From: Tridacna crocea
Taxonomy: Eukaryota > Mollusca > Bivalvia > Cardiida > Cardiidae
Assembly (NCBI GenBank): GCA_943736015.1
Contig: OX031064.1
Location: 40,909,361 to 40,973,360, forward strand
Length of the DNA stretch: 64,000 bases
Direction: 5' to 3'
Shown here: piece after piece, positions 55,955 to 64,000 of the stretch
How positions within the stretch are numbered: position 1 is the first letter of the stretch
Layout of the letters: each line of letters opens with the position of its first letter
The notes under the pieces: model-generated
The model's input: the letters and a program-made list of their open reading frames with translations, nothing else
The model's database searches: none
What the model was told of the DNA's origin: nothing
Made by a program: the position numbers and the translations under genes

Positions 55955-57453
55955 ATGGCTTCTCAAAAAAAGGCCAAGCGTGTACTCTCCGACTCTGATT
56001 CAGAGTCAGAATATTCAACAACATTTGCCCGTTTTTTAGTAATTGAATCTATTGACTCTTCCAAACCTGTTACAAAACTTTCTCCTTTTATTATTGAAAA
56101 ATCCATCTCAGCAATTTTAGGAACCCCAAAATCTGTTAAAAAGCTTAAAAATGAAACTTTGCTTGTTGAGTGCTTCTCGCAACAACAAGTCAGAAACCTA
56201 CTTGGACACAAGAAACTTTTCAATCTTGATGTCAAAATCTTTCCTCACAAGACCCTAAACACCTCCAAAGGAGTCATTAGATGCAAAGAATTAAGCTTCT
56301 GTGACTCTTTGGAGGAAATCAAATCAAATCTTAAAAACCAGGCTGTGTCTGATGTGAAGAGAATTTCAGTTCTCAGGAATGGCATTCGTAGAGATACACA
56401 TACCTACATCTTGACATTCTCTACTCCAACTCTTCCAACTTCAATTAAAGTAGGATTTCAATCAGTCAAGGTTGATGTTTATGTGCCCAATCCGTTGCGC
56501 TGTTATAGGTGCCAACGGTTCGGCCATCATGAAAGTAATTGCAGAAGCACACCTGTTTGTCCCAGGTGTGCTTTTGAAGGAGAAGAACATGACCAAAAGG
56601 CTTGCAATAACCCCCCACTTTGTGTCAATTGCAAGTCTTCTCATCCTACATATTCCAAAGAATGTTCAGTTTGAAAGGATGAGAAAAAAATCCTGTCAAT
56701 CAAGTTTAAGGAGAATATTACCTTCTTAGAAGCCAGGAAAGTAGTTGAAAAACGCAGGTCTGATCAGGCTCTGTTGAGCAAAAGTACAACATATGCAAAT
56801 GTTGCTTCTCCTTTGCCTGCAAATGGACATTGTCCAACCTGCGAACTACTGGCTAAAAAACTTCTCCAAAAGTTTCCTGAAATGACTGATGAACTAAAAG
56901 CTCTCATCCCCAATGTCCAAGTTGCAACACCTTCTACTCAGACTCGGCCTACATCTGAAACAAACAAAACTTCTTCTGTACCCTCAAAACCCACAAACTC
57001 TCAAAGTATCTCTTCACAAAAAACCTCAAAACCATCTACCTCCTCACAAAATATCTCTTCAAAAAAAGCTTCAAAACTATCTCCCCCTTCACAACGTTAC
57101 AGACACCAAAGAAACCACAACCTCCATCTTCACAGCCTACAACCAAATCCAACGTCTCATCTAAAGACAATCCTAATCATACACCCCGACCTCAAAAAAG
57201 GTCTTCTTCCAAGTCCAAATCACAATCTAGAGATAACCAAGGATCTTGTGAAATTACAGTGAAAGTAAATGATCCTGTCCCTACCTCCAACAGATTTTCG
57301 GAGCTAGAGGACATGGATGCAGATACTGAAAATCTGGAAGGTGAGGCTTCAGATTCAGAAGCCTCTATCTGGTCCACTTCCAAAGATCTTTGGAACAAGG
57401 ATTTTGACGCGTGGCAATCATCCAAAGCCGAGACATCTGTAATTAAATCTTAA
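55955..57453 (+). pseudogene. LINE-B ORF1, nucleic-acid-binding protein
   Basis: The start MASQKKAKRVLSDSDSES is preferred over an upstream in-frame ATG (55892) because the upstream 21 codons look like leader sequence. An RRM-like middle region precedes three zinc knuckles at residues about 183-237 (CYRCQRFGHHESNC, CPRCAFEGEEH...C, CVNCKSSH...C). A premature TGA at 56672 is followed by continued homology in the same frame (KDEKKILSIKFKENITFLEA). A frameshift near 57090 moves the Ser/Pro-rich tail to another frame that ends VIKS at 57453. ORF1 proteins of this group bind the LINE RNA. Confidence 0.75.
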
Positions 57454-57525
57454 CCAGTCTATTTTAAAATGCACTGGTTTACGGCCTCGTTTTTTACTTT
57501 AGTCTTTATACTTTCCTCATACACT

Positions 57526-60500
57526 ATGGATACCATAATCCAGTGGAATTGTCGAGGTCTGAAGTCAAACTTTGACGAACTTTCACTTTTAATCAATGAG
57601 CACAAACCAGTTGCTGTTTGTCTGCAAGAAACCTTCCTTAAACGGGAGGATATCACTATCAAATATCATTCTGTTTACAACAAGATTTTTATCGAAGGTG
57701 AAAAAGCCAGAGAAGGTGTTTCTATTATTGTAAACAACAACATTCCTCACAAAGTTATCTCTTTAAATACAAACCTGCAAGCTGTTGCTGTCAGGTTATC
57801 TATACACAGTGCTGTTACACTGTGTTCTTTGTATCTTCCGCCAAGCATACCCATCATTGAGACCAATCTGAATGATCTCATTTCACAATTGCCATCCCCC
57901 TATATTCTTGCTGGGGACTTTAATGGTCACAATGTTATGTGGGGTTGCAATGACACCAACCAGAGAGGTCTCCAGTTGGAGAACTTCATTTCGAACAACT
58001 CTCTGTCTTTCATGAATGATAACAAATCCAAAACCTACTTGCATCCGGCAACTGGATCTTACTCTTCCATTATTTAACATTATGCAGCCCAGTCTTACTT
58101 CCCAACTTTACTTGGAAAGTGACTGAGGATTTGTGTGGAAGTGATCACTTCCCCATTATCTTTTCATCTACACAACCGTCTAGCAGTGTACGACCACAGA
58201 AATGGAAGCTTTCAAAAGCCAATTGGAATAAATTTGAAACCGTATGTGAACAGACCATTACACATGATAAATTTAGAAATTGCGATGATCCTGCAAAACT
58301 TTTCACTTTGCTATTAATTGATGCAGCTAAACATTCCGTCCCTCAGACCTCGACAAACCCAAAACGACCTGACAAGCCTTGGTACAATGATGATTGTAAA
58401 CAGGCTGTCAGAAACAGAAAACAGGCCCTTAGAAAATTTAATCTCAGGCCTACCAAAGACAATCTTAACTTATTCCGTATTTCCAGGGCAAAAGCCCGTC
58501 GTACCATTAGAGAAAATAAGCGCAAGGCCTGGAGACAATATGTCTCTAAGTTGAATAGTAGAACTACTACTAAAAAAACCTGGGATATGATCAGAAAGAT
58601 CAATGGCAAAAGCCACTCCCCTCTTAGTCACCTTGAAGTTAACAATACTTCATTGGAATCTTCCCAGGATATAGCTGATGCTCTTGCTGACACCTTTTGC
58701 AAAAAGTCTTCCTCTGCAAACTATTCAGAAAAGTTTCAGAGGAATAAAGCTAGAGAAGAAAAGAAAAAGCTTAATTTCAAGTCTTCGAATTCAGAGCATT
58801 ATAATAAACTCTTCACCTTTAAAGAATTAAAATCTGCTCTGAATAAAGCTCACGATTCTTCTCCTGGCCCAGATAAAGTTCATTACCAGTTTTTAAAACA
58901 CTTACCTTTTACTTCCCTCTCAGTTTTACTTGATATTTTTAATGATATCTGGCAGTCAGGTGATTTTCCTGCATCCTGGCGGGAGGCACTTGTCATTCCT
59001 ATTCCAAAACCTGGCAAAGATGCTAGTGACCCGGCTAACTATCGACCAATAGCTCTTACTAGTTGTCTCTGCAAGACCGTAGAACGTATGGTCAACGACA
59101 GGCTTGTCTGGTTTTTAGAAAAAAACAACCTCATCGTTGATGTACAGAGTGGATTTCGTCGCCAGCGCGGCACCATAGATCATCTTGTCCGCTTTGAAAC
59201 CTTTGTTAGAGAAGCCTTTATTAATAGACAGCATGTAGTATCTGTCTTTTTCGACCATGAAAGCGCTTACGATACAACTTGGAAATACGGAATTCTGAAA
59301 GACTTGCATGACTTTGGTCTTCGAGGCCGTCTTCCTCTTTTTATTTCAGCCTTCTTGGATGAACGTCTTTTCCGAGTCCGAGTTGGTAATACTGTCTCGG
59401 GAGCCCGTGAACAGGAGATGGGTGTACCCCAAGGATGTATTCTCTCTGTTACACTTTTCAGTGTAAAAATAAACAGAATAGTTAAAGCTATCTGTCCTGG
59501 TGTAGACTGTTCCCTCTATGTTGATGACTTCGTCATATGCTTCAGATCTCGAAATATGAATATTATTGAGAGACAACTTCAGCAATGTCTCAACAAATTG
59601 CAAACATGGTCTGATGAAAATGGCTTCAAATAATCAAAGTCCAAAACTAAGTGCATGCACCTCTGTAATCTACGAGGTGTTCATCCAGATCCTGAACTTT
59701 ATCTGGACAAAACTAAAATTGAAATCGTTTCCGAGTTTAAATTTCTTTGAGTCATCTTTGACAGAAAGCTTTCTTTCCTTCCTCACATCACTGCACTTAA
59801 AAAGAAGTGCAAAGAAGGCTCTTAATCTTCTTAAGGTTGTGGCTCATTCTGAATGGGGAGCAGACCGTAATGTCCTCTTGCGGCTTTATCGGTCTTTAAT
59901 TCGTTCCAAGTTGGACTATGGATCTGTTGTGTACGGATCAGCCCGCAAATCCTATTTGAAAATTCTCGATTCTATACATCACGAAGGTCTACGTCTTGTA
60001 CTTGGAGCTTTCAGAACTTCTCCCGTCAATAGTCTTTATGTTGAGGCTAATGAACCTTCTCTTTCTTACGGGAGAGAAAAACTCTCACTTCAATAAATTT
60101 TAAAACTTAAGTCAAATCGTTTTAATCTAACTCATAACGTTGTCTTTAAACCTCAATATAAATGCCTTTTTGAAAGGAAACCAAATGTTATTCCTCCATT
60201 TGGTATCCGCATGGAGCCCATTATAGATAACCTTGGCACAGACACCGAGTCTATTGCTGACTATAAAATCTCTGAAATCCCTCCATGGACACTAAACAGT
60301 GCAGAATTCAGATTTGACCTTGCATCTGACAAAAAGTCTGTCACGGATAGAACTGTATTTCATGCTAGATACAACGAGATAAAGGAGCATTATTTTTCCT
60401 TCAAACCCATCTATACAGATAGATCTAAAGAAGGCAATTCTGTAGCAGCTGCCGTTGTTTATGGACAAAGGAGCTTAAAATGCCGCCTTCCAAACAACTC

Positions 60501-60690
60501 CTCTATCTTCTCTGCTGAAATTAAAGCAGTAGATCTGGCCCTTAATCTAGTTGAAAGTTCTAATTCCAACCGTTTTATTATCTTTTCAGACTCTTTGTCA
60601 ACATTACAGGCCCTTTCAAATCAACGACTTGAGAATCCTTTAATCTGCAGTTTGCTTGAAAGGATCTCATTGGAGACAGGACCTCTTTAA
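57526..60690 (+). pseudogene. LINE-B ORF2: APE endonuclease, RT, RNase H
   Basis: The start MDTIIQWNCRGLKSN is chosen because it opens the APE fold directly. Endonuclease residues are visible: N8, E35 (QET), Y103, D131/N133 (GDFNGHN) and, after a frameshift near 58074, the SDH triplet at 58140. RT spans 58119-59633 with FFDHESAYD (Asp codon 59253), GVPQGCILS and YVDD (Asp codons 59523 and 59526), all present. Stops occur at 59631, about 59749 and 60094, with a frameshift near 59815. The RNase H part has TDRS (D70 of the last frame), SAEIKA (E103) and FSDSLS (D127). It stops at 60690 before the final catalytic residue, apparently by deletion. Confidence 0.85.
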
Positions 60691-61142
60691 TGGGAGTATC
60701 TGATCCCATTGGAGGCTCCAATCTTTACCAGTTTTAACCTCATTTCCAAGGAAAAACAATATTAACAGTCTTGCCTTTTAATCTAAAACTGTTGAGTAGG
60801 CAGGGAATGCCCAGCCACTCAATATCATATTTTATGCATATTATAAATGACAAATTTTTTTTCATTTAAAAAACCTCTTTTTATCAAACCAACATTGAGT
60901 TTAAACCTTATTTGTCGCATTCTTAGATCTTATCATTTAAAACTTTTGAGTATATGGGGATTGCCCTGTAACTCGATGATGCCCTTATGCATTAAGTTTT
61001 GTTAATTCAATTCTTTTATTGTCATTTAAACTTCATTCAGTTTAAACAACACTTCGTTTATTATCTTTTAACATAGATATGCGCGCTAAATGACCAAAGC
61101 CGTCGATGCGCCATAAAACAACATTCATTCATTCATTCATTC
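60691..61142 (+). other. LINE-B 3' UTR and (CATT)n tail
   Basis: Non-coding AT-rich sequence with two similar stretches (AAACTGTTGAGTAGGCAGGG and AAACTTTTGAGTATATGGGG). It ends ATGACCAAAGCCGTCGATGC, GCCATAAAACAACATT and CATT repeats. The last 56 bp are the same as the solitary insertion at 23773-23828. Confidence 0.8.
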
Positions 61143-61154
61143 ATACTTTTTACA

Positions 61155-61399
61155 CATTATTTCAATAATCCTTATACATGTATGAACAAAAACAATATTG
61201 CCATTTCCTTGTTCATATTTTTCACCCAATGCTTTACTATTACATATTTGAAAAACAAATATTCTATCATTTCCTTGTATCTACTTTTTCAAACAATGTT
61301 GTAATCTAACCTTTTCTCCATGACTTGTATATTTTTGTTATGCAACAAATGGATGTTTCCTTTATACATGAATTTGGCATTTTCATCAAATTCAATAAA
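61155..61399. other. Unassigned stretch beside LTR B
   Basis: AT-rich DNA that continued directly into 55352 before LINE-B inserted. In minus orientation it follows LTR B and could include a primer-binding site and leader, but I see no clear tRNA-complementary 18-mer. Confidence 0.3.
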
Positions 61400-62216
61400 C
61401 TTGACTTGTTTGTCAATCTTATTGTTTATTATTTTTATTCAATGTTCGTAAGGAGGTTAAATAATCCTTATCGAAGGAGAGGCCTGATAGTTCGGACTCT
61501 TCCAGGGAAAATCGGCCTTTATATACTCTTGTGAGTCCTCCTGGCAGAATGCACGTGCTAGCATGCAGAAAAACGGCAGGAAAATGCGGAACTCTGCAGA
61601 ATAGCAGCGTTATCTGGCAGAATTCCGCCGACACCTGACAGTGGAGAAACTCGACTCTTAAAAAGTTGATTTTTGTATGGAAAAAGGCATTATTAAACCT
61701 CAAACATATACAAAAATATATTATCTACAATTACCTACATGATGATACTTTAACTATGTCGTTTTCGATAAATACAAGTGATTTGAAAAGTTGGACTATC
61801 GCAGAATTCTGCAACTGACAGCTCGGAATAAACATAAACAAGCGCGCACGTGACTCAGAAATTGATGACGTAGTCACGATGTGTGCACATTTCTGCCATT
61901 CCGCCAATGTGCATCACGGCTGACGTCTGCAATAATCCGACCTGGAAATTAACGATGTACAATGTAAACAAGTGGATTCGACAATAATCGGACAATCACA
62001 CAAGGTAATCTGATTTTAAACGTTGTGGGAATGTAAATCCAAATTGAGACTGTAATCGGCGACAGATTTCCACTTTTTACAAGACAAAACCCACTCATAT
62101 TTATCAAGCGGTAAAATCAAATCTAACTATAAGAAAGTAAAAGATACTGACAAGACAGCGTACGTAATGAGAAATTGTTACAACAAATAACATTTCTATA
62201 ACCCAGGAGGGTCACA
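61400..62216 (-). mobile_element. LTR B of a Ty3/gypsy-type element
   Basis: On the minus strand it starts TGTGACCCTCCTGGGTTATA (62216 downwards) and shares with LTR A the promoter region (TATATAAAGG at 61516-61525), AATAATAAACAATAAGATT near its end, and the 5' 110 bp. It has about 400 bp that LTR A lacks. It has the same strand as the pol piece at 53527-55275, so it may be that element's 5' LTR with gag and most of pol deleted. Confidence 0.6.
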
Positions 62217-62274
62217 ATAAAAGTCGGCAAAACTGTTTTTTTTTTTCTGTGTAATTTTCTCAGTTCTTATAAAA

Positions 62275-62765
62275 TCAGTGGTCCAGAGCGAAACTCGAAC
62301 TTGATCTGTAACTCATGGTGGTTGACATACACATTGTAATCAGCTCAATCTGCCAGTGTTTAGAAAAAAAGGGGCAGAAAACTTTTGATTTTTTTTTTTT
62401 TCTTTTTGAAAATTTCCAAGTCCAAGGCCTTAATTTCGTCAAAATTCAGTGGACCGGAACGAAACTCAAATTTGATATATAACTCGCAGTGGTTGACTTA
62501 CACTACAAAAATCAACACATTATCTGCCAGCTTTTAGAGAAAAGTCCGGAAAACTGATAATTTCTAAATCCAAGGCCCGTAATTTCGTCAAAAGTCAGTG
62601 GTCAGGAGTGAAAATCGAACTCATGGTTGCTGACTTACATACCGAAAATCAGCTCAATACCTGCCAGCGTTTGGAAAAAAATAAGGAAACTGATATTCCG
62701 GACAGACAGACGGACAGACGGAGTGGAAGCATAACGTCCCCTTCGGCTTAGCCGCTAGAAGACTA
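62275..62765. repeat. Degenerate 150-170 bp tandem repeat with terminal hairpin
   Basis: Three units begin TCAGTGGTCCAGAGCGAAAC (62275), TCAGTGGACCGGAACGAAAC (about 62446) and TCAGTGGTCAGGAGTGAAAA (about 62597). Each carries GTGGTTGAC/GTTGCTGAC and CTGCCAG(T/C). The end reads GGACAGACAGACGGACAGAC, then CTTCGGCTTAGCCG and AGACTAA. A hairpin end after a tandem core again recalls Helitron-like non-autonomous elements. Confidence 0.6.
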
Positions 62766-63557
62766 AAAAAAGATCTAAGTACCTCGAGTAAGGATGGAGT
62801 AGAACTGGCGGAATTTAAACATATTCCTCTGAACAATGAGTTTTGGTTTAGATGATTCCACTTTGCCCAGAATGCGTCAGTAAATTGGGCAATCGGTTCA
62901 GTTCAAAACAGACATTGCAGATGCAAATGCAACTATTGCTGCAAAAGGCGCTTTATGGGTTAAAAAAGATTGTTATTTCCATCTAAATTATCATTTTACT
63001 CGTCTAAATCACCATTTTACACGTGAATCATCTGTCTGAACGTTTGAGTCGGAACATAATATCTTTTATAAAATTTTGTTTTAAAACGACTAGAGTAATA
63101 ATTTGATTACTCAGGCAAGGAGCATGTTGAGCAGCCAAGGTTGTGACGATCTTTTGAGGTGAATCCAGTTAGGTAGTGATCGTAACCCTTGGCTATAGAA
63201 CACTGACGAAGAGTAATTTGATCGTATTGTTTAAAGGGGTAAAAATCTATAAAAAGAAAAAGGTTCTATCACGTAGTAAGAAAGTGTTAGAAAAAATTCT
63301 AGTCATTATTTGGCGGTCTTTCCTTACAATGATATCTAAAGTAACATAAGCTGCATAAAGAAAACATCACGGTTACTAAATTGCACCTTAGTTTAAGTCA
63401 TACCATTTAAATGTACGGAAATTAATGTGATGATAACAGGTTGCCATCTTGAAATGTTTTCCATACTTTAAATCGTATGATTTTACTTTGAATGTATTGT
63501 AAGACCTGTTTGCATTTTGTGTGTGTGTTCATGTGTAAGGTGTCATTTGGGGACACA
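62766..63557. other. No gene; one small inverted repeat
   Basis: An imperfect inverted repeat (AGCCAAGGTTGTGACGATC at 63133 and GATCGTAACCCTTGGCT at 63178) is the only structure seen. Confidence 0.35.
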
Positions 63558-63995
63558 CATGTGTATTAGGACCTTCCAAGTGGGGGCGCACGTGAACTGG
63601 GGACGTCCCCATTTGGAAAAGTCTCAGAAAATAGCATTAATCTATTATTTTGAGCTTCCTGTATGTCTTTTTTTTTTTATGAAAACATGGCAAACCAACC
63701 CAAGTCCCCATTTGTTTGGTCGGACCAGGGTGTAAGATCCCTGTAGAAGCTAAAAATTGCAGAATACACACGTGTCCCCATTTCTTCTTTTACATACGGC
63801 CCGGTGGATGTGGAGAAGGTTTTTTTTAAGCCCGACTAAACATTGCGAAATTCGGACTTGGATAATTATGTTACATTTTCATCCAAAAACATGTATGAAA
63901 CTCAAGATAATAGATTAATATCATTTTTTAGACTTTTCCAAATGGGGATGTCCCCATTTGACGTGTGTCGGTATTTGGAAGGTCCCATACACATG
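63558..63995. mobile_element. 438-bp MITE with long TIRs at window end
   Basis: Arms at 63558-63624 and 63930-63995 are inverted copies of about 65 bp (GACCTTCCAA, ACACGT or its variants, GGGGAC(A/G)TCCCCATTTGG, AAAAGTCT). The interior repeats GTCCCCATTTGTT and GTGTCCCCATTTCT. No coding sequence. The superfamily is not assigned. Confidence 0.7.
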
Positions 63996-64000
63996 AATGT

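Larger units (their letters stand above)
55365..61142 (+). mobile_element. LINE-B: full-length RNase H-type non-LTR element
   Basis: This 5.78-kb element is flanked by a 12-bp TSD. It consists of a 590-bp 5' UTR starting GGCCCCCAGCTGGGCGGGGG, ORF1 with three zinc knuckles, and ORF2 with APE endonuclease, reverse transcriptase and RNase H. The 3' UTR ends GTCGATGCGCCATAAAACAA plus (CATT)n. RNase H after RT and a short-repeat tail place it in the I superfamily (I or Nimb clade), by domain order. All open frames carry lesions, so it is not autonomous. It lies between gypsy pol and LTR B, so it inserted into already degrading LTR-element DNA or next to it. Confidence 0.85.

Noticed and set aside
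47002-62216. One complete LTR retrotransposon bounded by LTR A and LTR B
   Set aside because: The two LTR-like copies are on opposite strands and differ by about 400 bp, so they cannot be the pair of a single simple insertion.

Overview
The window looks like nuclear DNA of a marine mollusc, most likely a bivalve. This rests on the repeat families: elements starting AGCTCACC with internal tandem repeats, tRNA-headed SINEs of the V-SINE/RUDI type, an RNase H-bearing non-LTR retrotransposon ending in (CATT)n, another non-LTR element with a virus-like 2A motif, and a Tc1-type transposase of molluscan type. The species call is inference. The DNA is AT-rich, shows no prokaryotic gene organisation, and contains no host protein-coding gene, rRNA or functional tRNA that I can support. 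Nearly every open frame over 60 codons is either transposon-derived or chance.

Layout. 1-8.8 kb: a SINE, TTAA-flanked miniature elements with a central hairpin, and two AGCTCACC elements (2843-4727 and 6439-7521). 8.8-16.3 kb: a third AGCTCACC element (9006-10205) splitting another repeat, a large inverted-repeat element (10317-11047), a 108-bp palindrome next to a 28-bp minisatellite, a 5'-truncated LINE tail, a 70-bp palindrome, and two G-rich minisatellites in opposite orientation. 16.3-38.4 kb: AT-rich DNA with scattered miniature elements, SINEs, a LINE copy with an inverted 5' segment (21807-22610), a hAT-like pair of terminal repeats (28311-29651), and an insertion nested in another repeat (32970-33513).

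38.4-44.6 kb: LINE-A, a decayed but apparently full-length non-LTR element bounded by a 15-bp target-site duplication (TSD). It carries the 2A motif near its 5' end and is interrupted by about 1.1 kb of foreign DNA and by a 2.2-kb terminal-inverted-repeat element that itself holds a SINE. 46.7-62.2 kb: pieces of Ty3/gypsy-type LTR retrotransposon (two LTR-like copies in opposite orientation, a 3' internal region, and pol with integrase), plus a dead Tc1 element (51996-53006). LINE-B, a 5.8-kb RNase H-type non-LTR element with a 12-bp TSD, sits within this block. 62.2-64 kb: a degenerate 150-bp tandem repeat and a 440-bp inverted-repeat element at the window end.

No set of genes works together here. 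The biology is that of layered transposon insertion: autonomous LINE, LTR and DNA transposons, all with disabling lesions, and many non-autonomous derivatives. I did not find a convincing undescribed system. The most informative items are the 2A-bearing LINE, the AGCTCACC family (same ends, different tandem cores, one empty-site comparison), the TTAA hairpin family, a LINE copy with the structure left by twin priming, and a 56-bp LINE tail insertion with its own TSD.
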